Below, in pieces: positions 9,601 through 20,016 of a DNA stretch of 64,000 nt. A program made the translations under genes and the position numbers. Every line of letters begins with the position of its first letter. The stretch's first letter is position 1. The notes beneath the pieces were generated by a model that was given only the letters and a program-made list of their open reading frames with translations, made no database searches and was not told where the DNA came from. The stretch is from Desmodus rotundus (Eukaryota > Chordata > Mammalia > Chiroptera > Phyllostomidae). The stretch covers positions 23,123,735-23,187,734 of the forward strand of contig NC_071396.1 of NCBI RefSeq assembly GCF_022682495.2. The letters run 5' to 3'.

Positions 9601-10879
9601 CTGAGCTGAATGCAAAGATGCTCACCCTGGCCCCTTTAAGTCTGCACCTTTCACCCACCTGCAAGAGGAAATGGGGCCGAGTGTGTGGACTGTGAATCAC
9701 CCCCCAGGTTTCAAGCATGAATGGGGGGCCCTTTCGAGCACTGGCGCTGGGATCTGGGAGGGTGCAGGTGGCTCAGCTGTGAGACCCCTGGCTGTTGAGT
9801 CTGCTGTGGTCCCAGCCCAGGTGGGCCAGTGCACCTTGCAGGGCCCCTCCCCTCTGCTCAGCCGGAACCTTCTCTGGCACATCACCCCAGGAAGGGACAG
9901 GTGTGGAGCAGAAAGGTTGGATCCAAGAGAAATTTTGAAAGACGTTTAAAACCTGGCTCTCAAGCAAAACAGGATAAACATGTGCCCGAGATTTTATTCA
10001 GCTCATCAGTGAAGGGGGAGCCAGGAAGTCTGTGAGGCTGGGTCACGTGGCCTGCTGAGTGCCGAGATTCACATAGTCCACTGGGGTAGATTTCTAACCA
10101 GGTTCAAGACAAACCTGGTTAATGTCCTACAGGGCAATAAATCAGTGGCTGCCTCTTTTCACTGGACAGGAATTCGTTGCAGCTCTGCTGGGCAAACATC
10201 TACAATGGAACGTGGAACTTCACAGAATCTGAGCCCCCGATGAATACAGCCATATGGTCCATTCCCCTAGAAGTGTAGATAACCCTTGGGTGGGCCTATG
10301 AAACAAAGCCTCGGGGTCCCGTTGAAAGCACATGCAGTCATCTTCATGCCTTATTTCCAGATTTTAGGTAACTTTTTGTTAATGGTACAAGCTTGGAACC
10401 TCCCCTGCAAAAAAACTCCCAAATGATGCATTCTGTGGTGCCAGCTCCTCAAACTCAGGCACCATTATGCATGAAGGGACCCCTAGAACTTCCAGGAAAG
10501 CAATTAGCAGGCCAGCAGGGACCTTGCCCCGAATCCCTGCCTGAAGTGAGATGCCCGTGATCTTTAAGTTTCTATTTTTTGATATATTTATGTGTTTTGT
10601 ATCTGAAACCACATTGCAAACTTTTTGATGGCAGAGTCCATGCCTTATAAATCTATAGACTTCTAAAAATAGAGGTCTCTGACATTTTAATCCAATGCTC
10701 TCATTTATCCTTTTTAGTCTGTGCCCCAGCTTTGTTAAGAGACTTGCCTAAAGATGTCTAGCTAGGAGGCACTGAAGCAGAAGAAACACAAGATCCCTAG
10801 ACGCCTGCCCCACGTTCTGCCCAGTCTTGTTCATCCACCCCCCGCACAGTTTTGGATGCACAGTGTATATGGGTGATAT
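9601..10879. other. No gene seen; contains one perfect hairpin
   Basis: Unassigned DNA. The only structured item is a perfect 10-bp inverted repeat at 10095-10121, listed separately. No repeat family recognised. Confidence 0.4.
10095..10121. other. Perfect 10-bp inverted repeat with AACCWGGTT cores
   Basis: TAACCAGGTT at 10095-10104 and its exact reverse complement AACCTGGTTA at 10112-10121 are separated by 7 bases. Each arm contains an AACC-A/T-GGTT core, which resembles the binding motif of grainyhead-like/CP2 transcription factors. It may be a regulatory site or a chance palindrome. Confidence 0.5.
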
Positions 10880-11016
10880 GGATGGGTGGATGGATGGATG
10901 GATGAATAGATGGATGGATGAATGGGTGGGTGGGTGGATGGAAGGATAAGTGGATGGATGCATGAGTGGGTACATGAATGAATGGGTGGGTGGGTAAATG
11001 GATGGACAGATTGATG
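10880..11016. repeat. TGGA-type tetranucleotide microsatellite
   Basis: About 137 bases of imperfect (TGGA)n with TGAA, TGGG and TAAG variants. The purine-rich strand is the plus strand. The minus-strand frames rich in His-Pro-Ser-Ile are translations of this repeat. Confidence 0.9.
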
Positions 11017-11214
11017 TAAATATAATTGTTTTTTCATCTAAAGAAGAAAATGATATGTGACCACCAGCACAGCTATTCCCTTCTCTGGAAGGGGAAGAAA
11101 AACCTGGATTCTAACTTTACAAAACGTATTCCCTGCTGCCACTCTTGCATTTCTACGTTAAGGACACTCAGCCTCACAGGAAGCTGGAGGAGGTAGTTCT
11201 GACCTAACCATTGG

Positions 11215-11335
11215 GCGTGGTTCTCAACCCTGGCAACACATGGAAATTCCCTGATCCCGGGTCTCCTCCTCAGTCCAGTGAATCAGAACCTCTAGGGATG
11301 AGGCCCCAGCAGCACCTTTGTATCACAGCCCCTCG
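11215..11335 (+). mobile_element. MER5-like hAT-Charlie fragment
   Basis: GTGGTTCTCAACCCTGGC matches the terminal inverted repeat start of MER5A (CAGTGGTTCTCAACCTTGGC). Then GGAAATTCCCTGATCCCGG, CCAGTGAATCAGAACCTCTA and GGGATGAGGCCCCAGCAGCA follow the interior. The right inverted repeat is missing, so it is 3'-truncated. Confidence 0.65.
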
Positions 11336-13330
11336 GGGCAATAACCACAGGCAACTGCAGGGAGAGGATGACTAGTAAGACTGCGTGCCAAGGACCCAGC
11401 AGGCCTGCTTCTGAATGGGCAGAAACGGGGTTGGGGGGCCAGGGGTCACTGTGATTTGACAGCTGTGTTCTGGTCCCCGGACTCAGACTTAACCAGCCCA
11501 ATGAAAGTGCCCTTCTCCAGGCCACCACGGATGAGCTGGGACAGCCAGAGCTTCCCCGGGCTGAGTGAAAATACCCCCTCTCTCGGGAAGGATGGGCGGC
11601 AGACTATTCAACTGCTCTTGCTAGGAGCCAGACTCCCAGGAGAGAGGAGCTGGCATTGCCCCCCCCCCCCCCCAGGAAAAATCCGCTTTTGGAGAAAACC
11701 TCCAGCCTGACCCATTAGCCCCCTGCTGGGGCCCTGCGGGGAACCTCAGCGCGGGAGGGGGCGGAGCCCACGCTCTTCACAGACTATTTCTGTAAGGTTT
11801 TCTTTTAATTTGTACTTATATCTTTCTAAGAAGAGCTCCCCATGGAGCTTAGCCTTTTGCTGAGATTTGCAGTAAGTGGACTGTTGGAGTTCTTTGTGAC
11901 ACCACTTTGAAGACACAGCCCATTATGTTATTCAGCCACTTAAAGGGGCCTTGACAACACATTCCAGTAGAGATAATGACAGGAAGATGCTGCTGTCTTT
12001 GAACAGAGGGGGTAGTCCTTTAATCGGACAGTTAGGACCACTTTTGCTTTTATTAATACATAAAGACAAACAGCCACTTTTACTACTAGATTGCATGCAT
12101 CGATTCTTGCTAGCCCAGGGCTCTGGGAGAATCATTTGTAGTCCTCTTGTGTTCTGCATCTAAACCTCAGCTTCATGGTCTTTGATCTCTGTCTTTTTAA
12201 TTTTTTTCTAGACAAGAATTTAATGGGTATCTATGGGATGCTGAGTACCGTACAGGTATTATTTCAATGCAAGCGGGCCAGAGAGCATCCTATAAAGTGA
12301 GGACTCTCGAGAGAACACACACCTGCCACGGTTGGCCTTTACCACTTTTCACAACCCCTACCCCACTCCCACGGAGGCAGCTCGCTGCTCAGAGAAGGAA
12401 GCCTGGGCACTGCGGGCCCCCTCCTCATAGGGGAGACAGAGCGCTCCCGGCGCCATGCCTGCCGTTCTCCACGTCTCTCTGATGCCCTTCTCTGTGTCAC
12501 AGCTCCCGCAGGCCTCAGGCTGCCCCGCACAGGCGGGGCGCTGCCAGGCTGCCCGATGGCGTACACCCCGCTCTACACCTCATGGGACAAATTGGACAGG
12601 AAGAGGATCCAGCCTGCCCTGCCTGGGTCTGCCCTGATCCAATGGGCTCTGGCCCAAAGACAGGGCGTGACTTACAAATGGTGAAATTCCAGAGAAAGTA
12701 AATCATGAAACCAGGTATTATACAGGCTCCCGTGGTAGCGTCAGCCTGCAGAGCTGCTGCGGATCATGAGGAGTCTCCCCATGGCCCCAGCGTGTGCTCT
12801 GACACCCCCACCCCCGCCGCCCCGGGTTCTCACACTCCTGTTGTTACTAAGCCCTGGCCTTTTCTACTGGCCCCTCTTCTAGCCTTGCCACTGGGCACTG
12901 CCCTTGGGACATCTTTGGTCCCATGTCCTCAGGGCTAGTCTTGCTCACTGCTGGCCCTTCCCTGAGCCCCAGACCACTGCAGCCCAGGACGGGCCAGAAG
13001 GGAGGGAGGGAGGACAATGGCCTCTCGTGGCCGATGCACCCGCTGCAGGGCGTCCTGGTGCCCAGCTTACCTGGACCACCGTGGATGGTCGGCCTTCCCC
13101 CTCTGACACCCAGCCCTGCTCTGTCCCACTGCCCTGGGTTCCTCCAGCCCTTAGGCCTCTGCCTCCTGCAGCCTCTTAAGTCCTACCGCTCCCCTTTCCT
13201 GAGGACCCCAGACCCCCGTCAGAACCAGGAGGCATGGCTAGATCAGGGCCCAGTACTGACTGACTCAGTCAGAAAGCCATGCCTGTGAAGACCACACACG
13301 TCCAGGCTCACACTCTCTGCGACTGGCATG
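11336..13330. other. No gene seen; includes poly-C run and an AT-rich conserved-looking block
   Basis: At 11659-11673 there are 15 consecutive C. From about 11770 to 12190 the sequence turns AT-rich and non-repetitive, with several TAAT/ATTA cores and no repeat signature, a texture often seen in conserved non-coding elements. 12,260-13,300 is GC-rich with no exon support. I recognise no gene. Confidence 0.35.
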
Positions 13331-13379
13331 CGAAGACTGGATGTGAGTCAAACGTTAGAGAAAGACTGTATTCACACGC

Positions 13380-13960
13380 AGTCTCCTTTTGCCAATAATT
13401 CTGCGTAAGACCCGGTTTCATGATGTTCTTTCAAAGGCATTTCACTTGAACAGGTCAAAAATTATACTTAATTACCTGCAGTTTCATTTGCCGTGATTAA
13501 TGGCTCAGTCTGCCAGGGTGACACTTGGCCACGGTCATTACAGGAAGCTGGTGGTGGCTGTGCGAGAGGGCCAGGGCGGCCATTTGTTCACATCTTCTGG
13601 TTCCACGTGCAAGCACCAAGTGTAACCGAATGCCTCCGTGGGCCAAAGCCTCAGGCTGAGGAAGCCGCTTTTCGCTGGCGGCTTGAAGATCCCTTAAAGC
13701 TGTGCGGCAGGCAGGGCTGTCTCTTTCAGCCACAAGAGCACTCCTGTGCCCCCGGGGCCACAGGGCCGGGTGCCCTGCTCTCTGTTTTTCTGCCAGCGAG
13801 ATATTAATGCATGCCAACTTAATTATATTTAATGCTTCCAGTTAAACTGACTCCTTTGGAGGGGAAAAGGCTGATCTGCCTGCTAATGCAAGTAGGAAAA
13901 AAACCCTGAGTAGACGTGGAAGAAGGAAGCATCTTATAGTTTGTTAAGATAGCGATGCAG
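13380..13960. other. Candidate conserved non-coding element
   Basis: Non-repetitive block with clustered homeodomain-type cores: CTTAATTAC at 13468-13476, TGATTAATGG near 13494-13503, and ATATTAATGCATGCCAAC then TTAATTATATTTAATG at 13801-13834. A TCAAAGG motif (TCF/LEF-like) lies near 13432. Both strands are open at 13493-13817 but the overlapping frames look like chance. Conservation cannot be tested here, so this is a composition-based suggestion only. Confidence 0.3.
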
Positions 13961-16040
13961 ATATATCACTTTCCACGTAAGCCTCTGCTGGTACTGGCAC
14001 TTGACGATTTGGGAGGTCTTCCACACCCACGGTCTCGTGCTAGCCAGAGGACTTCCGTGATGCAGCGTTCCCCCAGGTGCTGCGTAAAGGGTTTTACACA
14101 AGGAGCCAGGAGACCCGCTCAGGCTGACCCCTGGCTCCAAGACAAGCCCCGTTCAAGCCTTGGCAAGTCTTCTCCCCTCTGTGCCTCTGAGCACAGGCAC
14201 TTGCTTTCATGCCCGCTTCCCAGGGGGCAAGCAGCCCACGAAGCCTCAGTGACTGGCTCTGTGCTTATGGAATAAAGGGAGTCAGGGCCCAGGTTGTAGC
14301 CCCATTGCTTCGGTGCCCAAACAGGCCAGTGCCCAGGCATGAGGTGTCACCAGGGTGGTGCCCTCTGAGAGTGACACCCGAGCTGCCAGAACCTGAGACT
14401 TTTTCAAAATAGGAAAAGATGATTATTTTTCTCAGTCACCATGTAGAAGTAAATAAAGCTATTTTCCACTGACTTCACTAAAAATTCCATTACGAGGCTA
14501 AAAACAAACAGAAAGTGTTTGATTCTGATAGAAAACTCTTCCCAAATTAATAAAATGCAACCGAGGGCTGTGTGCAGAGTGGAGGGCCCGGGATGCTTGG
14601 GCTGGGATTGGGGAGGTCACCTTGTCCCACGCTGCCATTTCATCAATGAGCAAACCGAAACTGAGGCGTGGACGGCTGTCTGGGGCAGGTGTTCCAGCAC
14701 GTGAGACAGAGCCAGGGCTGCCCGCAGGCCTCCCGACACCCAGGCCTGGGTTCTTCCCACCACCTGTGGCTCTTCAGCTGGGACACATAGTCCCCAGGAA
14801 GCACGAGGTGGCAAACCACAGGCCACTCGGGCCATGCCTGGGGTGTCAGTTTTACCCAATGTCTTTTAGGGAAAAGAGTTATTGAAGCAAACCACACAGG
14901 GATCTGTGGAGAATGAAAAGCTCCCATGAAGTTCAACATCAACATGAAATTGAAGGCTGGACCCCGGGACCCAGGTGGAGGTGGAGACACTTGGATGGGG
15001 TGCCGTGGGGTGGAGACGGTGAGGAAGTACTGCTTTCCACCATTCCGCATCAGACACTACCATGGGCACCTGGGCATGGAAGGCCAGGCGTCATTTCACT
15101 GGTCCGTCCTTTTTGTTCAAGCAGACGTCAGAGAGTGGCTGAAGGAAGCCTTCCTGTCCTTCCCACAGCGGCCCTTCAGCCGAGTTGTTCCTCCTTCCCA
15201 CCGTTAGAGCAAAGGGGGGATTCTCAAAGAAGCACCCTGCTGAGGAGCTTCCCTGAAGGAACAGAGAGGAGGCCAGGTTGGGGTGTGACTGCCCCGAGCC
15301 TGAACATCCTGGTTTCACCCCCTTGGGAAGCCGAGGATGTTCTCCACAGACTTGATCTTGTCCCTCCGCTGCTCCTGAGCCGTGGGACCCACAACAGAAA
15401 CCGTCTCTCCACCCCCTCCCAGAGCTCCTGAGGGTGCTGGGGGACTCCTCTTACTGGGGGGTTGGTGCAAAATAAGGGGAGGGCAAAGAATTGAGCCCAT
15501 CCACTTGGAGAAAATGGTAAGGAGATCAGCGTGTTCCCCCTACAGAGCGAGGCTGCACTTTTTAAGTGAAGGCCCTTAGGAAGCCTGCACTCGGTCATCG
15601 GTCATCGTGGATGAAGGTCTGAGTCCCCCTTCCATCACACTCGTGACGAGTTTGTTTGTCTGGACAAATACCACACAGCAAAGGAAATAAAATCTGTGAG
15701 GAGGTGGGGGGGTGACAAGGCAGAAAAAGGAAGAGGCGACACCAGGAGGCAAGGCATTCGTCATCAGATGCCCCGACCAGGGAAAACACACGCCTCGGGT
15801 CCCCAAGGGCCGGTCTGTGCAGACCTCCCAGGCAGAGACGGGCCAGGAGGTGTACTGAGAATGCCACGGCCCCGTATTTCCACAACCCCTAGGACAGCTT
15901 TTCCTAGAAAAGCGGAGGCACATGCTAAGGGTTTGAACATGACCTTGGAGACACAGGAACCAGTGGGAATTTTTTAACTCTGGTTCATCACACCCCCTGC
16001 CTGGAGCAGCCTCCCCCACTATCCACACACCTGGCCCTCA
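13961..16040. other. No gene seen; GC-rich unassigned DNA
   Basis: A short MIR-like piece may lie at about 14130-14190 (CCTTGGCAAGTCTTCTCCCC then TCTGTGCCTCTGAG). Long frames on both strands (14913-15431 plus, 172 codons; 15576-16028 minus, 150 codons) overlap each other, lack splice or domain support, and are expected in stop-poor GC-rich sequence. Confidence 0.35.
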
Positions 16041-16044
16041 CCGC

Positions 16045-16320
16045 CTCGAGTGATTGCTCACATGACACGTTCAGCAAGGCCTCCGGGGACCAGCCTCTTT
16101 AAAATGGATTCCCATGGCTGACCCCTGGCATGCTTTTATCTCCTGTTTCTGCTTTAATTTCCCCCTGAGCACTCATCACTGTTTATTGCTACACATTCGC
16201 TTATCTATAGTTTTAATTTTTTGCCTTCTCCCATTAGCCTGCAGCCATCACGAGAGCAGGGGTGGCCGTCTCTGTGGTGTGCTGGGTCCCCACGGCCTGG
16301 AGCTGACCTGACCACACAGC
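16045..16320 (+). repeat. L2 LINE 3' end fragment
   Basis: Sense L2 tail: AAGGCCTCCGGGGACCAGCC (GAGGCCTTCCCTGACCACCC block), then the GAGCACTCATCACTGTTTAT, CTGCAGCCATCACGAGAGCA and GGGGTGGCCGTCTCTGTGGT equivalents of the ACTTATCACT, TGTAAGCTCCATGAGGGCA and GGGACTTTGTCTGT blocks. Confidence 0.6.
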
Positions 16321-16329
16321 CTCTGTTTG

Positions 16330-16890
16330 GAAACTTCCATGTCCTGAAGCACGTTTCCAGTAAAGAATGCCTAGAGATGATGAAAAAGTGTGTGAGACTC
16401 CCTTCGGAATGCGTGGCTGAGATGACAGCAGAGACCCGGGAGCCCTGGAATGAGGGCTTTTCCATCCCTGGGGGCCGAGAGCAGGTGAGCAGAGCATATG
16501 TGGAGGGAAAGTAGACACAGCCAGGTGTCTGGTCAGGCTGGGAGGTCAGGTCAGGGACCCTCCGGAGAAGCCAGCACTTCTGAAGGGGCAATGCCTTCAC
16601 AGGTGAACCAGGGAGATGCCCACCCTGCAGAGGGATGCAGAGGAGAAAATGGTTTGGTTTGGTATGGTTTTTGTCTGGGTTCTGAGATTAGTAGAGAAAT
16701 GTACAATATATACCTCTTGAAAATTCCTAGCTACTAGCTCACACAGAGAGATTTGGAGTCTGGATTCCCACTGTACGGATGGCCTTAAAACTCACAAATC
16801 TCTGTGTAAAGGAACCCTGGCTGGGCACTTCCCCCCGCATCCCTGCAGAAGAGTCATTTTCCCTGCCGGACACATTTCTAAAGAGTCCGA
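16330..16890. other. No gene seen
   Basis: No repeat or exon recognised. A short GT-rich run GGTTTGGTTTGGTATGG lies near 16650. Confidence 0.4.
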
Positions 16891-17639
16891 GGGACTTGAA
16901 CTCACAACCGAAAGTCACCAAATATATGAAAAATACAGGCCACCCTGAGAGAGTCAGCAGAAGCAACAAGTTACAACATAAGTACTGCAAAAACAGCAGG
17001 TAGCACAATTGTCTGATACAGAAAACAAAAATAAGTGTGTGTTTAAGGAACTAAAAGGGAATATCAGAAAAATACCTAATCGCAGAATAAGGGGCTATAA
17101 AATTGCTAGGCAGATCCCAAAAGAACCACATAGAATTTTTGTTCGGGAAAAATATAATTGGTATTAGACATTCAGCGAATAAGTTAAATAGCCTATCAGA
17201 GGTAGCCAAGGAGAGAATTAGGACATTGGAAAATAAATATTAATAAATGTAACACTAAACCATAGAGAGATATAAAACTATGAAAAGGAAGTATCAAGAG
17301 AAATAAAGAATAAAGAGAGAAGATCAGAAACACATCTCTCCAGAACACCAGAAGAACTATCTACGGAAATAAAGACTCACAATTTCCCAGAGTGATGAAA
17401 GATACCATTCCCAAGATTCAGCAATGGCAGGGATCTCAAGCAGAAAGAAAAGGAGAGAAATGCACACCCAGACAGACACCTTCCCTCCCCTCCAAAGATA
17501 TTAAAAAACGCTGGAGAGAAACACAGGTCACCGACAATGGAATAACAATTCAGTGGAATCGGCAACAATAACGGTATCTAGGAAAAAAAATTTCCAGTGT
17601 CCTAAGGGAACATACTTGTTATAGGAGACTGAATAGGCT

Positions 17640-17990
17640 AGTAACAAATGAAACCAAATAGTGTCTTACCACATTAAGGTTTATTTCATGCTTTCCCAAA
17701 TCTCCTACAAATCAGGTAAGCCTCCAAAGGCAGCTGTCCACCATCCAGGGACTCGTGAATCCAGCCAGGCTTCCTACTTCCTGTGGCTCCACTGTCTCAG
17801 GGCACAGACTCCAGAATTACCAAAGAATCAAGGGAGAGAGCCAGAGTCGTGCTGCATGTTCTCAATGTCTCAGCCCCCAAGTGGCACGTGTATCTTCTGC
17901 TCACAGTCTGCAGGTCAGAACTAGTGAGGTGGTTCTGCCCGACTGCAAAGGAGCAGGAAGGGGAAACACATAAATGTTTAGGGGGCATTA
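17640..17990. repeat. Interspersed repeat nested in L1M, family not settled
   Basis: This segment does not fit the surrounding L1. ATTAAGGTTTATTTCATGC, CTGCTCACAGTCTGCAGGTC, AGAACTAGTGAGGTGGTTCT and CGACTGCAAAGGAGCAGG resemble a common eutherian repeat I recall with AAGGTTTATTTCTCACTCAC and GGCCAGAACTAGTCACATGG blocks. I cannot place it securely as an LTR or DNA element. Confidence 0.45.
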
Positions 17991-17993
17991 AAA

Positions 17994-18063
17994 TCCCTGC
18001 CAGTCTTTTAACGAACTATAGAAATGATCCCTGAAAGTATAGTCTTTCCCTGCCAGTCTTTTA
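17994..18063. repeat. 17-bp direct duplication (TCCCTGCCAGTCTTTTA)
   Basis: TCCCTGCCAGTCTTTTA occurs exactly at 17994-18010 and again at 18047-18063, 53 bases apart, at the right edge of the repeat nested in the L1. It could be a local duplication or part of an insertion scar. Confidence 0.8.
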
Positions 18064-18204
18064 AGAAAAAAAAAAAGGCAAAGTGAAAACATTTTCAGAC
18101 AAACCAAAACAGATAGACTCTATTGCCAATAGACTCTCATTAAGGGAGCGTCCTAGAAAGGATATAGTTTAGGAATAGGAAAAATACTCCCCCCAAATTG
18201 GTCG

Positions 18205-18242
18205 GAGGTACAAAAGGAATGGCAGACAAAGGAATGGCAGAT
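18205..18242. repeat. Short tandem duplication (AAAGGAATGGCAGA)
   Basis: AAAGGAATGGCAGA appears twice in tandem, joined by a single C, within the L1M. A replication-slippage product. Confidence 0.75.
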
Positions 18243-18777
18243 GTGGAAAAAATGCAAATAATTATTAACAACATAAACCAATAGCAATGGTGCTTAATCC
18301 ATGGGGTTAAAAAGCAGTTCAAGATGGAACAAGAATCCGGGACAAACACGGCATAGGCAGGACCGGTGTGGTTGACGCTCCAGTGTTTTGTGGGTTTTAC
18401 AGTTTCCTTTCAGTGTTCTAGGTGCTAACTTAGACTATTATTAACTATCACAGCGCTAACTGAACTATTAAGTTAAATGGAGATATTGAACTATCTGGGG
18501 TAACAACTGACATGTCTAACTTTCAAACTGTTAGAGGGGGAAAAATGAAATGAGGAAGAAAAAATGCAATCAGTCCAATAAAAGGCAGGAGAGGATGAGA
18601 TGGGAGGATGAGTGGACAGAAAAGATAAGACAAGTGTAGGAAATTAAGTGGTATAAATGAATTAGAAATATATCAGTAATCAAAACAAATGTAAATGGAC
18701 CAAATTCTTAAACTAATAGACAGGGTTCATTAGACTGTTAGGTCCAGCAGCATCTCATCTGTGAGAGCTACATCTAA

Positions 18778-19026
18778 TCGTAATAATGAACTCACTATGT
18801 GCTCACCATACGCCCAGCACTGTTCTGAGTACACTACAAATGTTAATGCATTAACTCTCCGCCGCAGCCCGGTGGGACAGGTACTATTTTGACAAGAGAA
18901 CTTAGTCGTGAAGATGTTGGATAACTTGCCCAAGGTCATATAACTTGAGCTGCAGAGCAAGAATTTGAACCTCAGCCAACTCCTCCTAGAGTCTATACCT
19001 TTAACTTCCGTGTTATTCCACCTCTT
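18778..19026 (-). repeat. MIR SINE nested in L1M ORF2
   Basis: Antisense MIR with the expected order: ACTCACTATGTGCTCACCAT, GCCCAGCACTGTTCTGAGTA, AACTTGCCCAAGGTCATATA and a GCAAGAATTTGAACCTCAGC block. The L1 ORF2 match runs up to its left edge (GAGAGCTACATCTAA) and resumes at its right edge (AAAGACTGAAAGTAAAATGA). The MIR therefore inserted into an L1 already present. Confidence 0.75.
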
Positions 19027-19560
19027 ACAGAAGGTCCTGGAAAGACTGAAAGTAAAATGACAGAGCATTAGATACCAACTAAATATAAGCAAAAGAAAGC
19101 TGGCATTATGACATTTATATCAGAATTTCAGGCAAAAAGTATTATCAAAGATAAGGAGATTAAAAAGTACAGCTCACTAGAAGATTTCATAATTCCAGAC
19201 TTGTGTGCCTTTTATAACATAGCTTTAAATACTCGGAGTAAAAATTGACAGAACTATACAGAGAAGTTGACACATATACTGTCATCATGGGACACTGTAA
19301 CATCCCTCTGTCTGTGGACAGAATAAAAATCATAGAGAGTATTTGAACAAGTTTCATTGGCTGGAGACACATGTAACACGGTATTCAACAACTGAAGAAT
19401 ACCCATGCTTTTCCATGTATGTGCTCACCATTCATAAAACTGATCACACACTAGACCAAACTGGAACAAGCTTCGAAGAATCACCATCTAACCACAGTTC
19501 CAGACCATGAAGCAATTAATTAGCTCAGAAAGCAGTAATTCATAGCTAAAAATAGGAGTT
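19027..19560 (+). mobile_element. L1M LINE ORF2 continuation (endonuclease region)
   Basis: Continues the L1 of 16900-18777 after the MIR: AAGCAAAAGAAAGCTGGCAT, TATATCAGAATTTCAGGCAA, AAAGTATTATCAAAGATAAG, then the GGAGACACATGTAACACGGT and TGATCACACACTAGACCAAA equivalents. This is the endonuclease-encoding 5' part of ORF2 with many stops. The L1 match fades by about 19560-19620. Confidence 0.65.
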
Positions 19561-19751
19561 GAATCAGGGGGCCGACAATTCACATGAAGGATGTATGGGC
19601 TTAAACCAAGGAAGCAGCACTAGTGACGGAAAAAGAGGCTGGATTCTATAGGTATTTCTAACATTGGCACAGGGGGAGCTGAGAATATCCTCAAAGTTTA
19701 TAGCTTGGGCAACCAGGGCTTTGCAGAACCATTAATCAAGAGATGGGGAGG

Positions 19752-19875
19752 AGCCCTGGCCACATGGCTCAGTTGGTTGGAGTGTTGTCCTGTACACCAA
19801 AAGGTTGCAGGTTTGATCCCTGGTTAGGGCACATACCTAGATTGTAGGTTGGCCAGGGCACATATAGCAGCCGAT

Positions 19876-19916
<41 letters not shown>

Positions 19917-20016
19917 CCGCCCCAACTCCTGTCTCTCTCTCTCTCCCTCCCTCCCTCCCCCGCTCTATCAATCAAGCAATAAACATATCCTTGGGCGAGG
20001 ATGTAAAAGAGAGAGA
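19752..20016 (+). mobile_element. VES-type bat SINE
   Basis: tRNA-derived SINE. Head GCCCTGGCCACATGGCTCAG, A-box-like GGCTCAGTTGGTTGGAG, B-box-like GGTTTGATCCC, CACATACCTAGATTGTAGG, a long (TC)n tract (about 19878-19965), and the tail ATCAAGCAATAAACATATCC then TTGGGCGAGGATGTAAAA. No clean target duplication is visible. This family is known from microbats. Confidence 0.85.

Larger units (their letters stand above)
16900..18777 (+). mobile_element. L1M LINE: ORF1 region and start of ORF2
   Basis: Old sense-strand L1. From 17030 the ORF1 region is visible (AAGGAACTAAAAGGGAATAT, AGAGAAGATCAGAAAC, AATTTCCCAGAGTGATGAAAG). From 18075 comes the ORF1 end (ACATTTTCAGACAAACCAAA). The intergenic and ORF2 start follows at about 18660 (AACAAATGTAAATGGACCAA, then CAGCAGCATCTCATCTGTGA). 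The coding frames are destroyed by stops and indels. It is split by another repeat at about 17640-17990 and by a MIR at 18778. Confidence 0.7.

Noticed and set aside
9221..9604. Hydrophobic 127-codon plus frame that looks like membrane protein
   Set aside because: It is the antisense of an old L1 ORF2 region, whose complement is Leu-rich.
10880..11016. CRISPR-like repeat array
   Set aside because: Simple tetranucleotide repeat without spacers, in a vertebrate genome.
10748..11037. His-Pro-Ser-Ile repeat peptides on minus
   Set aside because: Direct translation of the TGGA microsatellite.
14913..15431. Plus-strand frame of 172 codons
   Set aside because: Overlaps several similar frames in other phases; no protein family or splice evidence.
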